From Kiloniellaceae bacterium (GTDB lineage: Bacteria > Pseudomonadota > Alphaproteobacteria > Kiloniellales > J153): a DNA stretch of 64,000 nucleotides. Below the pieces are notes generated by a model that was not told the origin of the DNA, did not search any database, and saw only the letters and a program-made list of their open reading frames with translations. Shown here one piece after another: positions 18,895 to 27,764 of the stretch. The number at the start of each line of letters is the position of its first letter. The stretch's first letter is position 1. A program made the position numbers and the translations under genes. The stretch covers positions 1-64,000 of the forward strand of contig JAJFGO010000088.1 of the NCBI GenBank assembly GCA_021776095.1, read 5' to 3'.

Positions 18895-21800
18895 ATGACA
18901 GCACGGGGAGAGCGAGCAAAAGCGAAATTGATCGAAAAGGTCGTCGAACGCGCCCACGAGCGACTTGAGCCGGCCCGAGCCGCCCTCGCGGAGCCCTTTA
19001 TCCAGCAATTTTTCGCACACGTGCCGCCCGACGACATCCTCAACGAGCAACCCGACAATCTCTACGGCGCGGCCATGACCCTTTGGGCCCTTGGGAAATC
19101 GCGCGAGGTCAACATCTCTGACCGGTCCGCCAAAGTTCGGGTCTACAATCCGCGACCCGAGGAGCAGGGTTGGCGCTCGTCGCACACGATCGCGGAAATC
19201 ATCAACGACGACATGCCGTTTCTGGTCGATTCGGTGACCTCGGCGCTATCCGATCTGGGTGTCGAGGTTTACCTCGTGATCCATCCGATCCTGCGGGTCA
19301 AGCGCAAGGCTAACGGCAAGGTGGCCGAGTTTCTGGACCCGGAAACCGCTGGCGACGACGTGCCGCGCGAATCCTTCATGCACGTCCAGATCAGCGAACA
19401 ACCGGCCGAGGCCCACAAGGACATCAGGCGCCGCCTGGAGACCGTGCTGAGCGACGTGCGCGCCGCAGTCGAGGACTGGCGCGAAATGCGCGCGTACTTA
19501 CGTGAAACTCTGGAAACCCTGCGCTCCTCGCCACCGCCGCTGCCGGCCGAGGAGATCGAGGAGGGCGTCGCCTTCCTGGAATGGATGGACGACGACCACT
19601 TCACTTTTTTGGGCAGCCGGCAATATAGCTTTACCGGCACGGGAAGCGATGCGGTCGCGCAGATTCCAGCCGGCAGCGGCCTAGGCGTTTTGCGCGACGA
19701 ACAGGTCTCCGTGTTCGACGGTCTGCGCAACTTGGGCGCCCTGCCGGCCGAGGTGCGCGATTTCGTGACCCAGCCGGTCCTGATTCGCTGCACCAAGTCG
19801 AACCGCCGCTCGACCGTGCATCGCCCGGTCCATATGGACACCGTGGCCATCAAGTGCTTCGACGACAAAGGGCAGGCCATCGGGGAACGCCTCTTTGTCG
19901 GTCTGTTCACCTCGGTCGCCTACTCCCGCTCGCCCCGCGAGATTCCTTTGTTGCGGCAGAAAATCGACCGCGCCGCCGAGCTTGCCGACTTTGCGCCTAA
20001 TAGCCATGACGGCAAGGCGCTCATGCACATCCTGGAAACCTTCCCGCGCGACGAGTTGTTTCAGATCCCGGCCGGGGAGTTGCTCGAGGTTGCCATGGGC
20101 ATCCTGCATCTGCAGGAGCGGCAGCGCATCGCGCTGTTCGTGCGCCGCGATCCCTTCGAACGCTTTGTCTCCTGCCTCGTCTTCGTGCCGCGCGATCGTT
20201 ACGACACCGCGTTGCGCCGCCGCTTCCAAAGCATCTTGGCCGAAGCATACGGCGGCGAGGTAACCGCCTTTTACACCCACCTGACCGACGAGGCGCTGGC
20301 CCGCATTCACGTCATCGTCAAGACCAAGCGCGGCGCGATTCCTGAAGTCGACCATGCCACGCTGGAAGGCAGTCTGGTGGAAGCCGGACGGTCGTGGTCC
20401 GATCGCCTGCAAAAGGCCCTGATCGAAGACCGGGGCGAAGAGCGCGGCCTGCGCCTGCTGCATCGCTACGCCCAGGCGTTTCCCCCCAACTACCTGAGCC
20501 GCTTCAGCGAGCAGGCTGCCGTCTTCGACATCGCGCGGATCGAGCAGGCGCTGAGCCGCAATGACCTGGCGATGAATCTCTACCGTCCGATCGAGGCGGA
20601 GGACGACGAGGTCCGCTTCAAGGTCTATGTCATCGGCGCACCGGTGCCCTTGTCCGACATTCTGCCCATGCTCGAGAACATGGGCCTGAAGGTGATCAGC
20701 GAGATCCCTTATGACGTTCGGCCCGCCGGCACGGAAAAGCCGGTCTGGATGCACGATTTCGTCATGCGCACCCAAGGCGGTGCAACCATCGACGTCACCG
20801 CGGTCAAGGACGCCTTTCACGAGGCCTTTTCCGCAGTCTGGCACGGCGAGTTGGAGAACGACGGATTCAACAAGCTGGTGCTGCACGTCGGCCTGCGCGC
20901 ACGCGAGGTTCTGGTGCTGCGTGCCTATTGCAAGTATTTGCGTCAGGCGGCTATTCCCTTCAGCCAGGCCTATATGGAAGCGACCCTGTGGCAGAATCCG
21001 GAAATCGCGCGGAACTTGGTCGATTTGTTCCTAGCCCGCTTCGCCGGTGGAGGGGACGGTGCCAAGGCGGGTGAACCGGAGGCCATAATCGCCGGGATCC
21101 AAGCCGCCTTGGAAGACGTCAGCAATCTCGACGACGACCGCATCATCCGCCGTTTCCTCAATTGCATCGAATCCACCCTGCGAACCAATTTTGCGCAAAA
21201 GGCCAAAGACGGTGGACCGAAGCCTTATCTATCCCTGAAGTTCGATTCGCAAAAATTGGAGGAGTTGCCGGCACCTCGGCCGTTCCGTGAGATCTTCGTC
21301 TACAGCCCACGGGTCGAAGGCGTGCATCTGCGTTTCGGCATGGTCGCGCGCGGCGGCCTGCGCTGGTCGGACCGGCGTGAGGATTTCCGCACCGAGATCC
21401 TGGGCTTGGTCAAGGCGCAACAGGTCAAGAACGCGGTCATCGTGCCAGTCGGCTCCAAGGGCGGCTTCGTCCTCAAGCAGCAGCCGGCGCCCGAGGCGGG
21501 GCGCGAGGCCTTCCTTGAAGAGGGCATCACCTGTTACAAGATGTTCATCTCCGGCCTGCTCGACATCACCGACAATCTGGCCAGCGGCAATTTGGTGCCG
21601 CCGGGCGATGTGGTGCGCCGCGACGGCGACGATCCTTACCTGGTGGTCGCCGCCGACAAGGGTACAGCGACCTTCTCCGACATCGCGAATTCGGTCTCGG
21701 CCGACTACGGATTTTGGCTCGACGATGCCTTCGCCTCCGGCGGTTCGGCCGGCTACGATCACAAAAAGATGGCAATTACCGCGCGCGGCGCCTGGGAATG

Positions 21801-23751
21801 CGTGAAGCACCATTTCCGCGAGTTGGGCAAGAACATCCAAGAGCAAGATTTCACCGTGGTTGGGGTCGGCGACATGTCGGGCGACGTCTTCGGCAACGGC
21901 ATGCTGCTGTCGCAGCACATCGCTTTGGTCGGGGCGTTCAATCACATGCACATCTTCGTCGATCCTGACCCGGATCCAGAAACCAGTTGGCAAGAACGCA
22001 AGCGTCTGTTCGACCTGCCGCGCTCGGCCTGGAGCGACTACAACGCCAAGCTGATTTCCAAGGGTGGCGGGATTTTCGAGCGCAAGGCGAAGTCCATTCC
22101 GGTCTCGGCTGAGATGAAACGCTGTTTCGGGCTCGAGGGCGACAAAGCGACGCCGAACACGCTTATGACCGCCATGTTGAAGGCCGACGTGGAGCTACTG
22201 TGGTTCGGCGGTATCGGCACCTATATCAAGTCGAGCCAAGAAACCAATCAGGACGCCGGCGATCGGGCCAACGACGCGATCCGTATCGACGGCCGGGACG
22301 TCAGGGCCAAGGTCATGGGCGAAGGCGCCAACCTCGGCACCACCCAACGTGGGCGGATCGAGTTTGCCTTGTCCGGCGGACACGGCAACACCGATTCAAT
22401 CGACAACTCGGCCGGCGTCGATTGCTCGGACCATGAGGTCAACATTAAGATTCTGCTTGGCGAAGTGGTGAGCGCCGGCGACATGACCCGCAAGCAACGC
22501 GACGCCCTTCTGGTCAAGATGACCGACGAGGTTGCCGATCTGGTCTTGCGCGACAACTATCTGCAAAGTCACTCCATCTCGGTGACCAACAGCCTGGGCA
22601 TGCACCTTCTCGATCGCCTGGCGCGTTTCATGCGCGTGCTGGAAAAGGCCGGACGCCTGGACCGCGCGATTGAATACCTGCCGGACGACGAGATCATCGC
22701 CGAGCGCCTGGCCGCCGGTATCGGCCTGACCCGGCCGGAAATCTCGGTCCTGCTGTCTTATTCGAAGATCACGCTTTACGACGAGTTGTTGTCATCCGAT
22801 CTACCGGACGACCCCTATATGTCGCGGGATTTGTCGCAGTATTTCCCCAAACCCCTACGCGAGAAATTCAAGAAACAGATTTCCAAGCACCGGCTGCGCC
22901 GCGAGATTGTCGCAACCGTGGTGACCAACGATATCGTCAACCGGGCCGGCATCACCTTCATGCATGAGGTCAGGGAAAAGTCCGGCTTGCTGGCCGCCGA
23001 TGTCGCGCGCGCCTACACGATCAGCCGCGAGGTCTTCGGGATGCAAGCCCTCTATGCGCAGATCGAAGCCCTGGACAACCAGGTTCCGGCCGCCGTGCAA
23101 ACCGCCATGCAGACCGAATGCGGCCGCTCGATCGAACGTACCACCGTGTGGATCTTGCGCCATGCCACGCGCCCGCTCAGCATCGAGAACGAAGTGGCCA
23201 CCTACGCGGAAGAGATCAATCGCATCGCGGAAAACCTGCAGGACATTTTGATGGAGTCCGACCGTGAGGTCCTGGCGGCGCGAACCTCGAGCCTAACGGC
23301 CTCGGGTGTGCCTGACCTTCTGGCGCAACGGATCGCCAGCTTGCCCTTGCTCTATGCCGGCTGCGATATCGTGCGCATTGCGCGCGGCGGGTCCATGGGC
23401 GTGCTGGAGGTCGGCAAGGCCTACTTCGCGATCGGCGCACGTTTCGGCTTCGACTGGCTGCGCCGGGCCGCCGGCCGCCTGCCGAGCGACAGCGCCTGGG
23501 ACAAATTGGCAGTCACCGCCATCGTCGACGATCTCTATGGGCACCAAGGCGAGCTGACCTCGCGGGTCGTGAATGGCGGCGCCAAGGAACTGGACGCGCC
23601 AGAAGAGATCATCGACATCTGGGCCGATGGACGCCGGCCCCTGGTCGCGCGCACCGAACAGCTTTTGGGCGAGTTGCAGACCGTGGGCACGCCAGACTTG
23701 GCCATGCTCGCGGTCGCGAACCGGCAACTTCGCGCCATGGTCGATAGCTGA
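18895..23751 (+). CDS. gdhB: NAD-specific glutamate dehydrogenase, large (about 180 kDa) class
   Basis: This roughly 1618-residue protein converts glutamate to 2-oxoglutarate and ammonium with NAD+. The catalytic core contains GGLRWSDRREDFRTEILGL with VPVGSKGGFV, and DKGTATFSDIAN. GVGDMSGDVFGNGML lies in the nucleotide-binding domain. The long N-terminal part holds the ACT-like regulatory segments typical of this class, which is tetra- or hexameric and allosterically controlled in studied relatives. Start ATG 18895 is chosen (MTARGERAKAKLIEKV); a GTG at 18838 would add 19 residues. It is followed at 17 bases by a small hypothetical gene. Confidence 0.96.
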   Translation: MTARGERAKAKLIEKVVERAHERLEPARAALAEPFIQQFFAHVPPDDILNEQPDNLYGAAMTLWALGKSREVNISDRSAKVRVYNPRPEEQGWRSSHTIAEIINDDMPFLVDSVTSALSDLGVEVYLVIHPILRVKRKANGKVAEFLDPETAGDDVPRESFMHVQISEQPAEAHKDIRRRLETVLSDVRAAVEDWREMRAYLRETLETLRSSPPPLPAEEIEEGVAFLEWMDDDHFTFLGSRQYSFTGTGSDAVAQIPAGSGLGVLRDEQVSVFDGLRNLGALPAEVRDFVTQPVLIRCTKSNRRSTVHRPVHMDTVAIKCFDDKGQAIGERLFVGLFTSVAYSRSPREIPLLRQKIDRAAELADFAPNSHDGKALMHILETFPRDELFQIPAGELLEVAMGILHLQERQRIALFVRRDPFERFVSCLVFVPRDRYDTALRRRFQSILAEAYGGEVTAFYTHLTDEALARIHVIVKTKRGAIPEVDHATLEGSLVEAGRSWSDRLQKALIEDRGEERGLRLLHRYAQAFPPNYLSRFSEQAAVFDIARIEQALSRNDLAMNLYRPIEAEDDEVRFKVYVIGAPVPLSDILPMLENMGLKVISEIPYDVRPAGTEKPVWMHDFVMRTQGGATIDVTAVKDAFHEAFSAVWHGELENDGFNKLVLHVGLRAREVLVLRAYCKYLRQAAIPFSQAYMEATLWQNPEIARNLVDLFLARFAGGGDGAKAGEPEAIIAGIQAALEDVSNLDDDRIIRRFLNCIESTLRTNFAQKAKDGGPKPYLSLKFDSQKLEELPAPRPFREIFVYSPRVEGVHLRFGMVARGGLRWSDRREDFRTEILGLVKAQQVKNAVIVPVGSKGGFVLKQQPAPEAGREAFLEEGITCYKMFISGLLDITDNLASGNLVPPGDVVRRDGDDPYLVVAADKGTATFSDIANSVSADYGFWLDDAFASGGSAGYDHKKMAITARGAWECVKHHFRELGKNIQEQDFTVVGVGDMSGDVFGNGMLLSQHIALVGAFNHMHIFVDPDPDPETSWQERKRLFDLPRSAWSDYNAKLISKGGGIFERKAKSIPVSAEMKRCFGLEGDKATPNTLMTAMLKADVELLWFGGIGTYIKSSQETNQDAGDRANDAIRIDGRDVRAKVMGEGANLGTTQRGRIEFALSGGHGNTDSIDNSAGVDCSDHEVNIKILLGEVVSAGDMTRKQRDALLVKMTDEVADLVLRDNYLQSHSISVTNSLGMHLLDRLARFMRVLEKAGRLDRAIEYLPDDEIIAERLAAGIGLTRPEISVLLSYSKITLYDELLSSDLPDDPYMSRDLSQYFPKPLREKFKKQISKHRLRREIVATVVTNDIVNRAGITFMHEVREKSGLLAADVARAYTISREVFGMQALYAQIEALDNQVPAAVQTAMQTECGRSIERTTVWILRHATRPLSIENEVATYAEEINRIAENLQDILMESDREVLAARTSSLTASGVPDLLAQRIASLPLLYAGCDIVRIARGGSMGVLEVGKAYFAIGARFGFDWLRRAAGRLPSDSAWDKLAVTAIVDDLYGHQGELTSRVVNGGAKELDAPEEIIDIWADGRRPLVARTEQLLGELQTVGTPDLAMLAVANRQLRAMVDS

Positions 23752-23768
23752 AGGCGGGTCGACGGTTT

Positions 23769-24266
23769 GTGGCCCTGACTTGGACCACCGAGGATTTCGA
23801 TCGGCTTTCCTGGCACGACAACGCGCTCTATGGGGTGCGCCTAGCGGTCGCCGATCCGGAGGCCGGGGACTGGCGCTCGGACCTGATCCTCGAGATCGAC
23901 CATATCGTCGAATGGATTTGCGCCAGTGCGCCGGATCAGCGTGTGAGATTTCGTGTCGCGCCGGCGCGCCTGGTGTTTCACGATACGACGGATCTGGACC
24001 TTCGCCTCAATTGGGGTGACAGCGGAGCGCAGACAAATTTGACCGAAGCCTCGATTGACCGGATTGAGCGGGCCCGTGTCCAGGATCAGAAGATTTGCCT
24101 GGATCGACCGTATTACCGCTGGGCGATCGAAATGAATTGGCCCCGCGGCGGGCGGATCGCATTCGGTGCGTCGGGCTTTACCTTGACCCTTCTGGCCGAC
24201 CCGGCCCTATCCGATCAACAGGTGCTGTTGCCTGCCGAACGCGCCCGGCGGCTTAGCTCAGCCTGA
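23769..24266 (+). CDS. Conserved hypothetical protein
   Basis: This 165-residue soluble protein starts with GTG 17 bases after the gdhB stop, so it may be co-transcribed. Conserved-looking features are [12 protein letters not shown] near the start, [13 protein letters not shown], and [14 protein letters not shown]. Metal or nucleotide motifs are absent, as are a signal peptide and membrane segments. The sequence looks like a small beta-rich cytoplasmic protein found beside other genes in alphaproteobacteria; its function is unknown. Its last 14 bases overlap the 3' end of the convergent ybjQ-like gene. Confidence 0.75.
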   Translation: MALTWTTEDFDRLSWHDNALYGVRLAVADPEAGDWRSDLILEIDHIVEWICASAPDQRVRFRVAPARLVFHDTTDLDLRLNWGDSGAQTNLTEASIDRIERARVQDQKICLDRPYYRWAIEMNWPRGGRIAFGASGFTLTLLADPALSDQQVLLPAERARRLSSA

Positions 24267-24567
24267 CCGCCGTGCCGCTGGCGCTGACCATCAGCATGGA
24301 ATCACCGACGGTCTCGTAATCCAGATCGACCGCCAGGATCGCGGTCGCGCCCAGCTCGCGGGCCTGTTCGACCATGTCCTCCATGGCCGCCTCCTTGGCA
24401 CCCTTCAAAGCTTTCTCGTAGCCGCCGGCGCGGCCGCCAACGATATCGCGCACCCGGGCGAAGATATCGCGGAACATATTGGCGCCAACTATGGCGTCGC
24501 CGCTGACAATGCCCAGGTATTCCGCCGCCGGGCGGCCGGCAATCTCATTGGTGGTGACGACAAGCAT
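24253..24567 (-). CDS. YbjQ/UPF0145 family protein
   Basis: This 104-residue protein of the YbjQ (UPF0145) family is recognised by [31 protein letters not shown], the helix [15 protein letters not shown] and the ending [12 protein letters not shown]. It is a small oligomeric fold sometimes described as a heavy-metal-binding domain, but its physiological role is not established. ATG 24567 matches the family's N-terminus. It converges on the preceding gene with a 14-base overlap of coding ends. Confidence 0.9.
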   Translation of the reverse strand: MLVVTTNEIAGRPAAEYLGIVSGDAIVGANMFRDIFARVRDIVGGRAGGYEKALKGAKEAAMEDMVEQARELGATAILAVDLDYETVGDSMLMVSASGTAVRLS

Positions 24568-24950
24568 GAAATTCCCCTTTTGCCTCTTGTGGCCCGGCCA
24601 GGGCCGCGCCGCACAGCCTAACCCGGGCACCGGCCCCGAGAAAAGAAGCGGTGGCGTGGGCGCCCGCCCGGAACTCCGGAGTCGGCATATTGGACAGTTT
24701 GCCCTAATATTTCTAGGGCATTATGTCATAATTAGTGCTGTATAGGACATTATAGCCGATATTAACATATAATATAAACTACTTATTTAAATAAATACAC
24801 TCACAATCCATGTTTTTGGAGATTTTTATTGCATCTATTCTCTATTTTCTACATACTGAGGGTCGCTTTTGAGATCGAATGGTTAAGAGGCCCCGCGCCA
24901 AGCAACCACGTTGCGGACCTCAGGACGTCACGAGATCGAGGAGGACACCC
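24568..24950. other. 383-base intergenic stretch with an AT-rich island
   Basis: There is no gene here. Positions 24721-24840 contain 30 G or C in 120 bases (25%), against well over 60% around it. The stretch has many TA steps, a perfect 12-base palindrome TTATTTAAATAA (24783-24794) and related sub-repeats GCATTAT and ACATTAT. It lies upstream of the small membrane protein gene and may act as its promoter/silencer region; MucR/Ros-type regulators of alphaproteobacteria bind such DNA. Confidence 0.7.
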
Positions 24951-25259
24951 ATGGCCGACGCTACCTTCACGCCGACGGCTTTCCTGAACGAGACGCTGGA
25001 ATCGGCGAGCTCCGGTTTGATTCCCGCCGTTATCGGGGCCACTGGGGCCGGACTCGGGATGTTCGCCCTGACCCCCTTTCTGGCGCCTGCCAGTGTTCCC
25101 ATAAGCCTGGCCGGCATGGTTTTAGCCATGCGCAGCCGCAACCCGGTGGCTCTGGTGCTGGGCGCTCTGGGGATCGTGTGGGCGCTAACCGCGCTGCTGC
25201 GATCGGATACCTTCTGGACTATCTTCGCGACCCTGGCCGCAAGCCTGCAACCAATCTAG
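24951..25259 (+). CDS. Small hydrophobic membrane protein, unknown function
   Basis: This 102-residue protein has a short soluble N-terminus (MADATFTPTAFLNETLES). Two to three hydrophobic segments follow at about 20-42 (PAVIGATGAGLGMFALTPFL), 47-60 and 66-82. No family is recognised. GAGGAG at 24937-24942 is a good ribosome-binding site before ATG 24951. The TAG stop lies within the left end of a large inverted repeat. The gene stands alone behind the AT-rich island. Confidence 0.7.
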   Translation: MADATFTPTAFLNETLESASSGLIPAVIGATGAGLGMFALTPFLAPASVPISLAGMVLAMRSRNPVALVLGALGIVWALTALLRSDTFWTIFATLAASLQPI

Positions 25260-25421
25260 AGCATATTCCGATCATATCGCGGCCATTGATGGCGCCATAT
25301 GATGGCTCTCGGCGAGGCACGGAACGGCGCGCGAGGTGGGGCAGCGGGCACGTTTCGTACCGACGCCTAGGGGCTGATTTGGCGCCATCAAATGGCGCGA
25401 TATGATCGGAATATGCTCTAG
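25256..25421. repeat. Large inverted repeat with CTAGAGCATATTCC ends
   Basis: The left arm 25256-25297 and right arm 25380-25421 (reverse complement) match over 42 positions. The outer 26 bases are identical and the inner part differs only by a small shift; an 82-base loop lies between. The terminal CTAG on each side supplies the TAG stop codons of both flanking convergent genes. It could form a long hairpin in either transcript and act as a bidirectional terminator. A 34-base stretch of its right arm recurs with 31 identities at 33812-33845. Confidence 0.9.
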
Positions 25422-25960
25422 CCGAGTGGCGCCAGCCCCATGCGCGCGCGCAGCAATTCGTTCAGGCAAGCGCGGGGCTCGATCCTTTGCGCCGCGTCGT
25501 CGCGCGCCTCGAGATAGCTGACTCGGGGGCCCCCGGGCTCCTCATAGAGAAACACATCGAACACGCAGGTCCGGCTGCGATACTGCCAGATCTGGGCCGG
25601 GGCCTCGTTGCGGATCAAGCTCGGCTGCCCGAGCAGAGCGTCGAGCGCCACAGGATCCACCCCATAGAGCTGCTGCGGATCGTCATCGACCACCGGCTCG
25701 GGCGGCGCCGGCGGTTCCGGTGGCAAATTGGCGATCGCGGGACCGGATGCACCGGCCTCGATGACCGAGCCCGCATCCGGAGCGGCGGGGCTAGCGCCGG
25801 AGTTCGAGACGACCGGGGAAGCCGGCGCTGATTTAACGCCGGACTCGGACGCGCCCTGACAGGCTGTGAGCAACCCGGCCAGCACTGCGGCGCAAATTAG
25901 GCCGCGCACAGGTCGCGCGAAGCGGCAAGTAGCCATGAGGTCCGGCACGGAGATTCGCAT
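25418..25960 (-). CDS. Outer-membrane-type lipoprotein, unknown function
   Basis: This 180-residue lipoprotein has an Arg-containing n-region, a hydrophobic h-region LICAAVLAGLL and a lipobox LTAC with C34. A Ser/Ala/Pro-rich tether follows to about residue 90. The C-terminal small domain (YGVDPVALDALLGQPSLI then IWQYRSRTCVFDVFLYEE) resembles compact SmpA/OmlA-like beta-hairpin domains, with two Cys that could pair. ATG 25960 directly abuts the bactofilin stop; an inner ATG at 25936 is also possible. The stop codon is inside the inverted repeat. Confidence 0.8.
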   Translation of the reverse strand: MRISVPDLMATCRFARPVRGLICAAVLAGLLTACQGASESGVKSAPASPVVSNSGASPAAPDAGSVIEAGASGPAIANLPPEPPAPPEPVVDDDPQQLYGVDPVALDALLGQPSLIRNEAPAQIWQYRSRTCVFDVFLYEEPGGPRVSYLEARDDAAQRIEPRACLNELLRARMGLAPLG

Positions 25961-26788
25961 TCAGGCCCGACGCGGCCCACCGGGCGTGCCGGCCCGCGCA
26001 TCCTTGCCCTGACCTCTGACCTGTCCCGTGGCTTGATCCCCGGTCAGGCCGAAATCGCCGACAATAACGCCGCCACGTTCAATCTCGATTTCGCCATAGC
26101 GCACCGTGCCCGTGAAGCGGCCGTTGGATTTCAAACTCAAAACGCCCTGGACCTCCAGCTCGCCCTCGAAATCGCCATCCAGCGCACAGCTATCGACCCG
26201 GGCGGTACCGCGAAAACGGCCGTGACGTGCCACTTCCAGGCGTCCCGTCTCGCTAACCTCGCCTTCAACCAGGCCTTCCACCACCAAACGCTCGCAGGCC
26301 ATGATCTCGCCGCTAAGGTGTATCTGGGGACCGACCAGCATGAGCCCGCCGAAACTCTGCACCTCGGCCCCCGGCGCCGCGCCGGGCGCCTTGGGCCGCG
26401 CGCCGGACACCGGATAGGGCGGGATAACCGGGCGCGCCGGAACCGAAGATTGGGCCGGGCTCGTGGGCCGGGCCAGCGGTGGGGTCATCGGACGCGAGGC
26501 CGCTTGGCCCGCCGGCTGTGCCATGGGCGGCGCAACGGGGCGCGTCACGGCGCCGCTCGGCTCGACGGATTTCAAGTGCGCCGGTTTGGCGCTGCCCAGG
26601 GTGGGACCGGCAGCCAAGCCGGCCGTGTTGCGCCGCCGCGGAAGCTCCAGGCGCGGCGGTGGCATCCGATCGGGCGCCTGCGATGTGTCGGGAGATTCGT
26701 TCTGGGAAGCGCCGGCCCCGTTTCCCTTGCCGGAATGGGCTCCAGCCGTATTGCCGGTTCGTGCGCCCTGGCGAAACTTCTTGAACAT
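25961..26788 (-). CDS. Bactofilin (polymer-forming cytoskeletal protein)
   Basis: This 275-residue protein has a 130-residue Pro/Ala/Gly-rich disordered N-terminus (MFKKFRQG start). The bactofilin beta-helix spans about residues 140-255: FGGLMLVGPQIHLSGEI, LVVEGLVEGEV, GRLEVARHGRFRG and GDFEGELEVQGVLSL, with regular repeats of about 17 residues. Bactofilins form nucleotide-free filaments that organise envelope growth, stalks or chromosomes. It sits between an EI24-type membrane protein gene and a lipoprotein gene on the same strand. The unusually long disordered N-terminus may mediate membrane or partner binding (inference). Confidence 0.93.
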   Translation of the reverse strand: MFKKFRQGARTGNTAGAHSGKGNGAGASQNESPDTSQAPDRMPPPRLELPRRRNTAGLAAGPTLGSAKPAHLKSVEPSGAVTRPVAPPMAQPAGQAASRPMTPPLARPTSPAQSSVPARPVIPPYPVSGARPKAPGAAPGAEVQSFGGLMLVGPQIHLSGEIMACERLVVEGLVEGEVSETGRLEVARHGRFRGTARVDSCALDGDFEGELEVQGVLSLKSNGRFTGTVRYGEIEIERGGVIVGDFGLTGDQATGQVRGQGKDARAGTPGGPRRA

Positions 26789-26838
26789 GCCGTTGCTATC
26801 CCTTCGCTGGGCCAGACGATTTATTCGGCGCGGGCCCT

Positions 26839-27582
26839 TTAACGCGGCGCCTCCAGCACGGCCTCGGCATCCGCGCGCCGCCGCAAGCCCTCGAACACGT
26901 GGAGCATGAAACCGGTCGCCACGATCGGCATAACCAGGTTGATAAGCGGCAAAGTCAGTAGGAAAGCGATCACCGCTCCCGCCAATAATACCCGCCCCCG
27001 ATAACCCTGGCGTAAGCGCTTAACCGTTGCCACGTCGTAGCGGCGCACCGCCACCAGTTCGAAATACTCCCGGCCCAGAAGATAGCCGTTGAGTAGATAG
27101 AACACAAAAAGATTGAGGGGCGGCACGAACAGCAAGATCAGGTAAAGAGGCAGGGCAATCAGGTTGAGTGCCAGCACAACCACGGCGAAAACCAGCCCCG
27201 TCAGGATCGCCTCGCCGACCGGCTGCGCGCGGGCCTTGGGCAACCCAGGATAGTGCCGGCGCTCTACAGCCTCCGCGATGTCCTCGAGCAGGACCGACAT
27301 GACCCCGGCCATAACGGCGGGAAACAGAAAAGAGCTAGCAACCAGAACCCCGGCCACGGCGGCGGCGCCGTAGGCCCACTCGACGACCCGTACCAAGGTG
27401 CTCTCCGGATCGCCTTGGGCGACCCAGGCAGCCAGATATTCGCCCAGCCAATCCAAACCTAACCAAGCGGCAGCCCACAGCGCCAAAAAAACGCCGAGCG
27501 ACAACCAGAGCGACCGCATAAACACCCGGCGAAACGCCGGGTCGCTCGCCTGCGCGAAGGACTTGGTCAGGGCTGAGAACAT
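26839..27582 (-). CDS. EI24/CysZ-like multi-pass membrane protein
   Basis: This roughly 247-residue protein has an N-terminal FSALTKSFAQASDPAFRRV. Membrane segments lie at about 22-45, 65-95, 140-180 and 205-235, and a conserved NLFVFYLLNGYLLGREYFELVA stretch is diagnostic of the EI24 domain (shared with CysZ sulfate-permease-like proteins). ATG 27582 is preferred over 27606 because conserved residues begin there. No sulfur genes are nearby, so a sulfate role is not supported by context. Confidence 0.85.
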   Translation of the reverse strand: MFSALTKSFAQASDPAFRRVFMRSLWLSLGVFLALWAAAWLGLDWLGEYLAAWVAQGDPESTLVRVVEWAYGAAAVAGVLVASSFLFPAVMAGVMSVLLEDIAEAVERRHYPGLPKARAQPVGEAILTGLVFAVVVLALNLIALPLYLILLFVPPLNLFVFYLLNGYLLGREYFELVAVRRYDVATVKRLRQGYRGRVLLAGAVIAFLLTLPLINLVMPIVATGFMLHVFEGLRRRADAEAVLEAPR

Positions 27583-27764
27583 GGCTCCAGGGTTTAGCGC
27601 GGGCAAAAGACGGGAACAAGGTGCGCGCGCAGTGTCTCGCCCCCTTGCCCCTATCCTTACTCTGGCTATACTCGCGCCGCGCGCGGGCAGGGGGAACTTA
27701 GCGGGAACCTGCCCCGATTGAGCGGGCCCGGCCCAAACCTCTGGAAATTGCGGAACTTTCGATC

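Noticed and set aside
19681-20886. 401-residue minus-strand open frame inside gdhB
   Set aside because: The gdhB frame is conserved throughout this part; the antisense frame has no domain or ribosome-binding site.
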